Position numbers and translations under genes: made by a program
The notes under the pieces: model-generated
What the model was told of the DNA's origin: nothing
What the model saw: only the letters and a program-made list of their open reading frames with translations
Databases searched by the model: none
Shown: piece by piece, positions 7,554-13,145 of the stretch
How positions within the stretch are numbered: the stretch's first letter is position 1
Layout of the letters: each line of letters begins with the position of its first letter
IMG/VR virus record: IMGVR_UViG_3300025138_000400
Span: 1 to 22,697 of that record
Direction: 5' to 3' (one strand)
From: a virus
DNA length: 22,697 bases

Positions 7554-7560
7554 AAGGAGG
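7554..7560 (+). promoter_or_regulatory. strong ribosome binding site for the decoration gene
   Basis: AAGGAGG, a full match to the Shine-Dalgarno consensus, seven bases before the ATG at 7568. It is the strongest ribosome binding site I noticed in the window and suits a protein needed in hundreds of copies per virion. Confidence 0.8.
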
Positions 7561-7567
7561 GACAATC

Positions 7568-8170
7568 ATGTCCGCTACTGCCGCTCCCTTTGGACTGCGC
7601 CCAGTAGGAAACCTCGGAGGTAACTATAACGGTTCCTTCCGTCAGTATCCTATTCTGAGTTCAGAATCCACAGCGATTGTTTTTGGTGATGTCGTCAAGC
7701 TAACTGATGCTGGCGCAACCACCACAATCCAAAAAGATACTGGCACAACTTCTGCCACACCTATTGGTATCTTTATGGGCTGTCGCTACACAGACATCAG
7801 CACTGGTCAAACCCAGTTCAGCCAAGTTTGGTCTGGCGCTGCCCATACAAATGGTATGGTTTATGTTGCTGATGATCCGAATATCCTTTTTGCAATCCAA
7901 GCTGACTCAACCGTCAATGATGACGATCTCGCAGCTAACTGCGCTCTTGTACAAGGCACCGCAAACACCACTCTAGGTATTTCGCGCGTTTCTTTGGACA
8001 TCAGCACAGCCGCAACAACTGCCGCTCTCCCGATTCGTGTCGTGGATTGGCTAGGTGGTTATGACGGTGATGAAAAAGGAACAGCATTCCCAATTATGGT
8101 ATGCAAGTTTAATACTGGTCATCAACTCGGAATCGGTGTCGTTTCTGGCAACGCTCCATCAGCAGCTTAA
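7568..8170 (+). CDS. putative capsid decoration (head) protein
   Basis: A 200-residue protein directly upstream of the major capsid gene, rich in Thr, Ala, Gly and Ser, beta-rich by pattern, with almost no Lys. It begins SATAAPFGLRPVGNLGG. The N-terminal APFGLRPV and the later PIGIFMGCRYTD / FSQVW segments match proteins I remember lying before HK97-fold capsid genes in marine phages, presumed to be head decoration or cement proteins. The strong ribosome binding site agrees with a high copy number. The assignment to decoration rather than another head role is inferred from position and composition. Confidence 0.72.
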   Translation: MSATAAPFGLRPVGNLGGNYNGSFRQYPILSSESTAIVFGDVVKLTDAGATTTIQKDTGTTSATPIGIFMGCRYTDISTGQTQFSQVWSGAAHTNGMVYVADDPNILFAIQADSTVNDDDLAANCALVQGTANTTLGISRVSLDISTAATTAALPIRVVDWLGGYDGDEKGTAFPIMVCKFNTGHQLGIGVVSGNAPSAA

Positions 8171-8188
8171 GAAAGGAGTTGTAATATT

Positions 8189-9094
8189 ATGGCTATTTCT
8201 CGCGCCCAGCTCCTTAAGGAGCTTCTACCCGGTCTAAACGCATTGTTCGGTCTTGAGTACGGCAAGTACGAAAACGAACATTCGGAGATCTATGAAACCG
8301 AAACTTCAGAGCGTAGCTTTGAGGAAGAGGTCAAACTTTCAGGCTTTGGTGCTGCACCAGTTAAGCAAGAAGGTTCACAGGTCTCATTTGACACGGCTCA
8401 AGAGTCTTTCACAGCTCGCTATAACCATGAGACCATTGCTATGGGCTTTTCGGTTACAGAAGAAGCTATGGAAGATAACCTGTATGACTCTTTGTCTGCT
8501 CGTTACACTAAAGCCCTTGCACGGGCAATGGCGTACACAAAGCAGGTCAAGGCAGCTTCATTGTTGAACACTGGTTTTGATACCTTCACATCTGGCGATG
8601 GCGAGTTTCTTTTTGATACTGACCACCCGACAGTTGCTGGCGGTAACAACGCTAACCGTCCATCAGTAGCCGCTGACTTGAATGAGACATCATTGGAAGA
8701 TGCTGTTATCAACATTGCAGCTTTCGTTGACGAGCGTGGTCTTTTGATCGCAGCCCGCCCACGCAAGTTGATTGTACCGCCTGCATTGATGTTTGTTGCA
8801 ACTCGTTTGCTCCAGACTGAAGGCCGCGTAGGTACTGCTGATAACGATCTGAACGCTATTCGTTCAAACGGTTCGATTCCAGAAGGTTACACTATCAATC
8901 ACTACCTGACTGATACAGACGCCTTCTTTATCACAACCGATGTTCCAAACGGCATGAAGCACTTTGTTCGTACTCCAATGTCAACATCTATGGATGGTGA
9001 CTTTGATACAGGCAATGTTCGCTACAAAGCCCGTGAGCGTTACAGCTTCGGTGTATCAGATCCATTGGGCATTTATGGCTCACCGGGTGCTTAA
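8189..9094 (+). CDS. major capsid protein (HK97-fold, Mu gpT-like)
   Basis: A 301-residue protein in the canonical capsid position after scaffold and decoration genes. It opens with helical AISRAQLLKELLPGLNALFGLEYGKY, then a stretch rich in E and F that looks like an E-loop (SERSFEEEVKLSGFG). The central region contains TEEAMEDNLYD, LARAMAYTKQVKAA and LFDTDHPTVAGG; the last resembles the Mu gpT-type head protein family. ARPRKLIVPPALMFVATRLL and the C-terminal FVRTPMSTSMDGDFDTGNV fit the A-domain end. It forms the icosahedral shell. AGGAG lies about ten bases before the ATG. An intrinsic terminator follows the stop, as expected for the most abundant virion transcript. Confidence 0.88.
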   Translation: MAISRAQLLKELLPGLNALFGLEYGKYENEHSEIYETETSERSFEEEVKLSGFGAAPVKQEGSQVSFDTAQESFTARYNHETIAMGFSVTEEAMEDNLYDSLSARYTKALARAMAYTKQVKAASLLNTGFDTFTSGDGEFLFDTDHPTVAGGNNANRPSVAADLNETSLEDAVINIAAFVDERGLLIAARPRKLIVPPALMFVATRLLQTEGRVGTADNDLNAIRSNGSIPEGYTINHYLTDTDAFFITTDVPNGMKHFVRTPMSTSMDGDFDTGNVRYKARERYSFGVSDPLGIYGSPGA

Positions 9095-9120
9095 TTAAAT
9101 TAAGCTAATACTATTTGATT

Positions 9121-9148
9121 GGGCGGCTTCTTGGCCGCCCTTTCTTTT
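9121..9148 (+). terminator. intrinsic terminator after the major capsid gene
   Basis: GGGCGGC (9121-9127) pairs perfectly with GCCGCCC (9134-9140) across a six-base loop and is followed by TTTCTTTT (9141-9148). It lies 27 bases after the capsid stop codon with no gene inside. This is a canonical Rho-independent terminator for rightward transcription. Confidence 0.92.
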
Positions 9149-9156
9149 GCTATAAT
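9148..9156 (+). promoter_or_regulatory. extended -10 promoter immediately after the capsid terminator
   Basis: TGCTATAAT is a perfect extended -10 element (TGn plus TATAAT), starting on the last T of the terminator tract. The hexamer 17 bases upstream, TTCTTG (9128-9133), is a poor -35, which extended -10 promoters can tolerate. It would start transcription near 9163, about 55 bases before the ATG at 9217, restarting transcription after the terminator. Confidence 0.6.
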
Positions 9157-9170
9157 AGACGAAACCCTGA

Positions 9171-9200
9171 CAGCCGCATCCTGTGGCTGACACTAGCCAC
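9171..9200 (+). promoter_or_regulatory. mutually exclusive hairpins in the 5' leader of the 9217 gene
   Basis: CAGCC (9171-9175) can pair with GGCTG (9185-9189). Alternatively GTGGCT (9183-9188) pairs with AGCCAC (9195-9200) across a six-base loop. The two hairpins share the middle segment and exclude each other. The second ends four bases before the AGGAG ribosome binding site (9204-9208). It may be an RNA stability or translation-tuning element; the stems are short, so this is tentative. Confidence 0.3.
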
Positions 9201-9216
9201 GACAGGAGTGACTCAA

Positions 9217-9843
9217 ATGGCTACTACTACTTTTACTGGAGCGGTACGCTCCAAAGGCGGATTTACCTCTGTAAGCCAAAACGCTACAACAGGTGCATTC
9301 TCCACTCTTTCAAGCATCAGCTCAACTGGTGTATCTTCCTTTGATGCGAACACAATGGCTGTAGAGGCTGGCACTGGTATTACTACTGGTACTGGAACGA
9401 TTTATCGTACTTCTGTGCAGCGTGTGGGCGGCATCATTACAACTCGTATTCTTATTGACCTAACTGGTCTGCGTTCAACAGGATCTGGTGACATCATTGG
9501 TGTCAACGGTACAGCACTTGTTTGTCACATTGGTCAGATTACTGCTGTTAAAAACGGCACCATCTTGACTGGAAGCATGGAGTGTTTTGAAGCACCTACT
9601 GGCGGTGATCCAGACATTAACATCCACTCTGCAACAGAAGGCACAGGTGTTGAGGACGGAGCAATCGGTAGCTTGACTGAAACGCTTCTTGTCAATGCTG
9701 GTGACGCTACACTAGGAAGTAAAGTTTACTTTACTGCCGTCCCCGCTGCCGATCAGTTTTTGTATCTAACAACAGGCGCAGCTACAGACGCTGATTACTC
9801 TGCTGGCAAACTCTTTATTGAATTGATGGGCTACGAAGCCTAA
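9217..9843 (+). CDS. virion structural protein (head-associated or fibre candidate)
   Basis: A 208-residue protein, rich in Thr, Gly, Ser and Ala. I chose ATG 9217 over the upstream in-frame start at 9115 because AGGAG lies eight bases before it and the upstream extension would read through the terminator stem. The sequence begins ATTTFTGAVRSKGGFTSVSQ, which resembles the start of head-fibre or decoration proteins (FTGxVRSxxGF). A beta-rich domain follows with TIYRTSVQRVGGIITT, ILIDLTGLRS, HIGQITAVKNGTIL and IHSATEGTGVEDG. I remember this block from marine phage virion proteins after the capsid gene. Its own promoter and terminator suggest expression separate from the capsid gene. Confidence 0.75.
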   Translation: MATTTFTGAVRSKGGFTSVSQNATTGAFSTLSSISSTGVSSFDANTMAVEAGTGITTGTGTIYRTSVQRVGGIITTRILIDLTGLRSTGSGDIIGVNGTALVCHIGQITAVKNGTILTGSMECFEAPTGGDPDINIHSATEGTGVEDGAIGSLTETLLVNAGDATLGSKVYFTAVPAADQFLYLTTGAATDADYSAGKLFIELMGYEA

Positions 9844-9847
9844 TAAT

Positions 9848-9875
9848 GAGAGGGGTTAATCCCCCTCTCCTTTTT
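9848..9875 (+). terminator. intrinsic terminator after the 9217 gene
   Basis: GAGAGGGG (9848-9855) pairs perfectly with CCCCTCTC (9862-9869) across the six-base loop TTAATC and is followed by CTTTTT (9870-9875). It begins five bases after the stop codon. The next gene starts at 9890 with AAGGAG at 9878-9883, so read-through is needed, or a promoter I cannot see, for expression of the downstream genes. Confidence 0.85.
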
Positions 9876-9889
9876 ATAAGGAGATTGAA

Positions 9890-10489
9890 ATGGCAAGATC
9901 AGACGTAAAGGTTCAACTCATTAGCGATGAGGTGGCGGCAGACGATGATTTCATTGTTACGGCAGCTAGACCAAACACGGCAGCAACCCTAGCAAATTCG
10001 TCTTTTGCATCTGGAGGCGCAAGGCTTCTTGGTGTTACCACAACAGGCACTGGTGACAATGCTAAAACTAATACTATTGTTGGCACAGACGTTTTTGATA
10101 ATGCGCTCACTGAAGTAATAGTTTCAACGGGTTCAGCCGCACAGGTTGATGGAACGAAGTTTTTTAAAACAGTAACCTCTATTACAAGCTCTGCACAATT
10201 CGCGGCAAACATAAAAGTAGGCTCTCTCGCCTCTGCCGCGCAGGCTGTTTTTGGCGGTCGAGTTAGGTTAAAAGGATATTCAATCGTTTCAGGTGGCACT
10301 GCTGGTGTAATTGAGTTTATTAACGGCACTCCTGAAGATGGAACTGTTTTATTTAAAGCCAGAACCATTGGAACTGACAACACAACGCTAGATAACACAA
10401 TCCCAGAAGATGGCATTGTTTTTGAGAATGGGCTTTCTATCAAGTACACAGTGGGTACTATTGATATGATGAATATTTTCTATGCCTAG
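9890..10489 (+). CDS. putative virion structural protein
   Basis: A 199-residue protein with Thr/Ala/Ser/Val-rich, beta-type composition and repeated short strands (LLGVTTTGTGDN, EVIVSTGSAAQVDG, RVRLKGYSIVSGG, SIKYTVGTIDMMNIFYA). There is no enzyme motif. It starts MARSDVKVQLISDE and resembles in style the short beta-rich proteins after capsid genes in marine phages. It probably sits on the capsid or at a vertex. It ends in an eight-base overlap with the next gene, so it is translationally coupled to the basic protein chain. A 178-codon open frame on the opposite strand is a shadow. Confidence 0.65.
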   Translation: MARSDVKVQLISDEVAADDDFIVTAARPNTAATLANSSFASGGARLLGVTTTGTGDNAKTNTIVGTDVFDNALTEVIVSTGSAAQVDGTKFFKTVTSITSSAQFAANIKVGSLASAAQAVFGGRVRLKGYSIVSGGTAGVIEFINGTPEDGTVLFKARTIGTDNTTLDNTIPEDGIVFENGLSIKYTVGTIDMMNIFYA

Positions 10490-10772
10490 GAAAAAAGAAA
10501 CACCGATCAGAACATCGGTTAAGTCCGGTAATTTTCGCGCCACTAAAAAGGGCGCGGGGATGACCTCTAAGGGCGTCAAGGCGTACAGGGCTGCAAACCC
10601 CGGAAGTAAGTTAAAGACTGCCGTCACAGGCAAGGTAAAGCCGGGTAGCGCGTCCGCTAAGAGGCGTAAGTCATTCTGTGCAAGATCAGCAGGACAAATG
10701 AAAAAGTTTCCTAGCGCTGCTAAAAATCCAAATAGCAGACTAAGGCAAGCAAGAAAACGGTGGAAGTGCTAA
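10482..10772 (+). CDS. small Lys/Arg-rich protein (DUF6321-like)
   Basis: A 96-residue, very basic protein starting MPRKKETPIRTSVKSGNFR. It has KKGAGMTSKGVKAYRAANPG, then SKLKTAV, SASAKRRKSFCARSAGQMK and a C-terminal ARKRWKC. I recognise this pattern (AGMTxKGVxAYRxxNPGSKL, KRRKSFCARS, ARxRWxC) as a widespread phage family that I recall as DUF6321; the accession is from memory. The basic pattern and conserved Cys fit nucleic-acid binding or an internal virion protein, but no role is established. It overlaps both neighbours and begins the run of basic proteins at 10482-13145. Confidence 0.75.
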   Translation: MPRKKETPIRTSVKSGNFRATKKGAGMTSKGVKAYRAANPGSKLKTAVTGKVKPGSASAKRRKSFCARSAGQMKKFPSAAKNPNSRLRQARKRWKC

Positions 10773-10981
10773 TGAAACTTGAGCAACAACAAGTTCAGGA
10801 ACTCACTGTAGAGCAAGTTATGGCTGAATTAGTAAAGCATGAGGCTGAGTGTAATCTGCGTTATCAGCGCATTGAAGAGCGTCTTGAGGATCAAAGGGGC
10901 CATATGTGTAAGTTAGATCAACGTCTTTGGTGGATTGTTGGTTTGGTTATAATTGCGCCTTTCTTACAAAGGCTACTCTAA
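10772..10981 (+). CDS. coiled-coil protein with C-terminal membrane anchor (XhlA-like)
   Basis: A 69-residue protein. ATG 10772 overlaps the previous stop as TAATG; a GTG twelve bases upstream is less likely. Residues 1-48 are a charged helix (VEQVMAELVKHEAECNLRYQRIEERLEDQRGHM). Residues 52-66 (WWIVGLVIIAPFLQR) form one membrane segment. This layout, a short coiled coil with a single C-terminal transmembrane helix, is that of XhlA/haemolysin-type phage lysis accessory proteins. A holin-like or membrane-tether role is possible. No endolysin lies nearby, so lysis is an inference only. Confidence 0.65.
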   Translation: MKLEQQQVQELTVEQVMAELVKHEAECNLRYQRIEERLEDQRGHMCKLDQRLWWIVGLVIIAPFLQRLL

Positions 10982-11370
10982 TGACAATCTCAAGAGCTTC
11001 TATGGGGAAGCAGTTAAAGGGAAATAAGATGAAAAAGAAAAAAGTCAAAAAGATGATTGGTGGCGGCAAGCTGCTTGGATCTATAAGCCCTTTAGCTGGA
11101 GCGATTTCTGGCAAGGGAATGTTTGGTCGAGCTTTTGGTAAGGGCTTAAAGAATGTAAGCCCCCTTGGGGCGCTTATTAGTAAAATGAATTCCAAGGGGA
11201 AGGCAAGTCCTATTGCCCCTGTTGGAAAAGAGGATAAAAAGAAAAATCCTATGGGTAATCCGGGTGCGTTTGCTCCAGCAACATTAGCTGTTAAATCTGG
11301 CGGTTCTCTTAATAAAAAACGCCGTATTGATGGGATTGCTCAAAGAGGCAAAACTAAAGCAGGAAGATAA
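10981..11370 (+). CDS. basic Gly/Lys-rich protein with C-terminal DGIA motif (copy 1)
   Basis: A 129-residue protein. I take ATG 10981, overlapping the previous stop (TAATG), over the upstream start at 10927, which would lie inside the previous gene. The N-terminus is Lys-rich (NKMKKKKVKKMIGGGK), the middle is Gly/Ser-rich with GKGMFGRAFGKG, and the C-terminus is KSGGSLNKKRRIDGIAQRGK plus TKAGR. The last ~25 residues match the ends of the next two proteins. No known domain is visible; the middle has an amphipathic, Gly-rich character. Probably an internal virion or DNA-associated protein, by inference from composition and location. Confidence 0.65.
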   Translation: MTISRASMGKQLKGNKMKKKKVKKMIGGGKLLGSISPLAGAISGKGMFGRAFGKGLKNVSPLGALISKMNSKGKASPIAPVGKEDKKKNPMGNPGAFAPATLAVKSGGSLNKKRRIDGIAQRGKTKAGR

Positions 11371-11374
11371 GCCA

Positions 11375-11677
11375 ATGACACGGAAAAACAAAAAACCAGT
11401 CATTAAGGCGTTTAAGGGTCTTGGCCTTGGCGCAAAAATGATTCCTAAAATGGTAGAGCTTGTAAATTCATCAAATCCGGGAAATTTTAAGGCTTTTAAA
11501 CAAGACGCTTTTAAAAAATTTGGAAACAATCCTAATTTTGCAAAAGCAATGCAATCTTTTGGCATGGGTGAAATGGCAAGAATGCCTGAAGCGAAAAAAA
11601 TGAGTAAGGGTGGTGTAATTAAGCGTAAGCGTCCGATTGACGGCATTGCACAGCGCGGAAGAACTAGGGCTAAGTAA
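11375..11677 (+). CDS. basic protein with C-terminal DGIA motif (copy 2)
   Basis: A 100-residue protein from ATG 11375, preceded five bases earlier by the previous stop. The N-terminus TRKNKKPVIKAFKGLGLGAK is basic, and the middle (VELVNSSNPGNFKAFKQDAF, NPNFAKAMQSFGMGEMAR) is helical and amphipathic. It ends SKGGVIKRKRPIDGIAQRGR plus TRAK, the same terminal peptide as both neighbours. Except for that tail the three proteins are not obviously alike, so the tail behaves like a shared tag. Function unknown. The stop overlaps the next start (TAATG). Confidence 0.68.
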   Translation: MTRKNKKPVIKAFKGLGLGAKMIPKMVELVNSSNPGNFKAFKQDAFKKFGNNPNFAKAMQSFGMGEMARMPEAKKMSKGGVIKRKRPIDGIAQRGRTRAK

Positions 11678-11970
11678 TGTCTAAGAAAACATTTATGAGT
11701 GAATTTGCAAGCCCGCTTATTAATGAAGCGGAAAGCAGGTTTGGTGTTAGCCTAAACCCTAGATTGAGGTCAAAGCTAGGCATCAAAGGCAAAACAACAT
11801 CTTCTATTGCGCCTACGGGAGTAAGCGCGGGTGTCGGCAAGGGCGTTAAAAAAGCAGTAGAAATGGCAAAAATGGCTGGCGCAGCAAAAATGATGAAAGC
11901 TGGAGGCGCGGTAAAAAGAAAGCGCTCTATAGATGGAATTGCCAAGCGAGGCAAGACAAGGGCTAAGTAA
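11677..11970 (+). CDS. basic protein with C-terminal DGIA motif (copy 3)
   Basis: A 97-residue protein with TAATG overlaps at both ends. The N-terminal half (ASPLINEAESRFGVSLNPRL, RSKLGIKGKTTSS) is less basic than its neighbours and may fold. An Ala/Lys/Met-rich helix (KKAVEMAKMAGAAKMMKAGG) leads into the terminal AVKRKRSIDGIAKRGKTRAK. It is the third consecutive carrier of this peptide. A role in virion assembly or as a packaged DNA-binding peptide is possible; nothing shows it directly. Confidence 0.68.
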   Translation: MSKKTFMSEFASPLINEAESRFGVSLNPRLRSKLGIKGKTTSSIAPTGVSAGVGKGVKKAVEMAKMAGAAKMMKAGGAVKRKRSIDGIAKRGKTRAK

Positions 11971-12230
11971 TGCGCCGTAGAAATTATTCTTCTGAGTACA
12001 AGAACTATCAAGGAACCCTTGTGCAAAAAAAACGAAGAGCAAGCAGGAATACAGCTAGAAAAAAAATGGTTGCCGCTGGTAAGGTCAGGAAGGGCGATGG
12101 AAAAGATGTCGCTCACAAGAATGGAAACCCAAGAGACAACAGCCTTTCAAACTTAAAAGCAGTGCCAGCCTCAAGGAACAGATCTTATGCAAGAACAAAA
12201 ACCTCAAGAAAAGTTAACAGAAGAGCGTAA
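11970..12230 (+). CDS. HNH/HNN-type endonuclease-like protein
   Basis: An 86-residue, very basic protein. Residues 46-71 carry DVAHKNGNPRDNSLSNLKAV followed by PASRNR. This matches the beta-beta-alpha metal signature of the HNH superfamily, with H49 as the first His, N61 in the NL pair, and N70 where the last His would be, making it an HNN variant. Small proteins with this signature occur in marine phages. The usual Cys pairs for a structural zinc are absent. It may nick DNA, or it may be a degenerate copy kept for DNA binding. It overlaps the preceding gene (TAATG), and its end overlaps the zinc-ribbon gene by 44 bases. Confidence 0.7.
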   Translation: MRRRNYSSEYKNYQGTLVQKKRRASRNTARKKMVAAGKVRKGDGKDVAHKNGNPRDNSLSNLKAVPASRNRSYARTKTSRKVNRRA

Positions 12231-12399
12231 AGAGGGGGTTGTAAAGGTTCATTGTGGGCCTAGATGCCCAAGATGTCAGGATGGATTAAGAACCGTGTAT
12301 GTACACGGGCATGAGCAGTGTATTGCTTGTGGATGCGTTATTGAAGATTGTTGCCAAGGAGAAGTCTCATGCGGAAGTGTGGAGCAAAAAAACCAGTAG
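12187..12399 (+). CDS. small Cys-rich zinc-ribbon protein
   Basis: A 70-residue protein with an AGGA ribosome binding site before ATG 12187. It is acidic at the N-terminus, then has CPRC (27-30), HGHEQCIACGC (40-50) and DCCQGEVSC (54-62). The two CxxC knuckles fit a zinc ribbon, and the extra Cys residues allow a second metal site. I remember HGHxQC-x2-C followed by EDCCQGE as a phrase in marine phage proteins of unknown function. It overlaps the nuclease-like gene by 44 bases and the next gene by 31, both in other frames, which is unusually compact even here. Confidence 0.72.
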   Translation: MQEQKPQEKLTEERKEGVVKVHCGPRCPRCQDGLRTVYVHGHEQCIACGCVIEDCCQGEVSCGSVEQKNQ

Positions 12400-13145
12400 C
12401 TATGAAGCGCGGCGGTAAGGCCACTGTAAAAAATCCAGTGGCTAAAGCTGTAGGGGGCATAAAGCCTAGCGTTGTAAAGCCAAAGAAGGGAAAGGGGTCT
12501 TACACGAGGAAGATCTCTTCCTTTAGTTCTGGGGGTGCTGCAAAGGTTCGGTCTGCTGGCAAAGAATACATGGCTAGTATCAGGGCTAAAGCTCCAGCAA
12601 CTGGAGTAAAGGCCAAGGCAAGGCAAAAGGCCGCAAAAGAAAAGATTGAGAAAGATTTAAATAAGGCCCGCAAGGGCTTTGCCACCCCAGCCAGACAAGC
12701 AGAAATGAAGTCAGGTGGGAGCGTAAAGAAAAAGATTAATAAGGTTGTTAAGGGTCTGAAGAAGGCATCTAAATTACACGCTGGTCAGGCAAAGACATTA
12801 TCTTCTCTTAAGCTAAGAGAGGGCGGATCTACAACAAAAAGAAAGCCAAAGATAAAAACCCCAAAAGGCACAAAGGGATTTAAGGGAATACAGCCCCTGA
12901 GACGCACTACCTTGAGGGCAAGTAGATATGAGTCTGGTGGTGATGTTGAGCCAATGAAAAAGGGCGGCAAAACAAAGTCTACCGTTAATAAGGCTGGTAA
13001 TTATACAAAGCCATCAATGCGTAAACAAATATTTAATAGAATTAAAGCTGGCGGTAAAGGCGGCGCTCCGGGTCAGTGGAGTGCGCGTAAGGCTCAAATG
13101 GTAGCCTCTGCCTACAAGAAAGCTGGTGGAGGATATAGAGACTAA
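12369..13145 (+). CDS. large Lys/Gly-rich basic protein with C-terminal GQWSARK domain
   Basis: A 258-residue protein. AAGGAG lies seven bases before ATG 12369, so I prefer it to the upstream TTG. It is extremely Lys-rich and punctuated by GG motifs followed by basic residues: KRGGKA, KSGGSVKKK, REGGSTTKRK, ESGGDVEP, KKGGKTK. The C-terminal ~45 residues (KPSMRKQIFNRIKAGGKGGA, PGQWSARKAQMVASAYKKAG) form a recognisable unit that I recall from phage and giant-virus proteins, possibly DUF5872; this is from memory. A DNA-binding or internal capsid role is inferred from charge. The stop overlaps the oxygenase start (TAATG), so the two are translated in series. Confidence 0.68.
   Translation: MRKCGAKKPVAMKRGGKATVKNPVAKAVGGIKPSVVKPKKGKGSYTRKISSFSSGGAAKVRSAGKEYMASIRAKAPATGVKAKARQKAAKEKIEKDLNKARKGFATPARQAEMKSGGSVKKKINKVVKGLKKASKLHAGQAKTLSSLKLREGGSTTKRKPKIKTPKGTKGFKGIQPLRRTTLRASRYESGGDVEPMKKGGKTKSTVNKAGNYTKPSMRKQIFNRIKAGGKGGAPGQWSARKAQMVASAYKKAGGGYRD

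Noticed and set aside
9115-9216. N-terminal extension of the 9217 protein from an upstream in-frame start at 9115
   Set aside because: It would have to translate through the terminator stem and the promoter; the start at 9217 has a good AGGAG and matches the usual start of this protein type.
9913-10449. 178-codon open frame on the minus strand
   Set aside because: It mirrors a well-supported plus-strand structural gene, has no ribosome binding site or family features, and all neighbours read rightwards.
10772-10981. Calling this gene a holin outright
   Set aside because: The coiled coil plus one membrane helix fits XhlA-like proteins, but there is no endolysin or spanin nearby, so a lysis role is not established.
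11284-12116. Two long minus-strand open frames opposite the basic protein genes
   Set aside because: They are by-products of Lys-rich codons (AAA/AAG read as TTT/CTT give Phe/Leu), overlap four coupled plus-strand genes and lack starts with ribosome binding sites.
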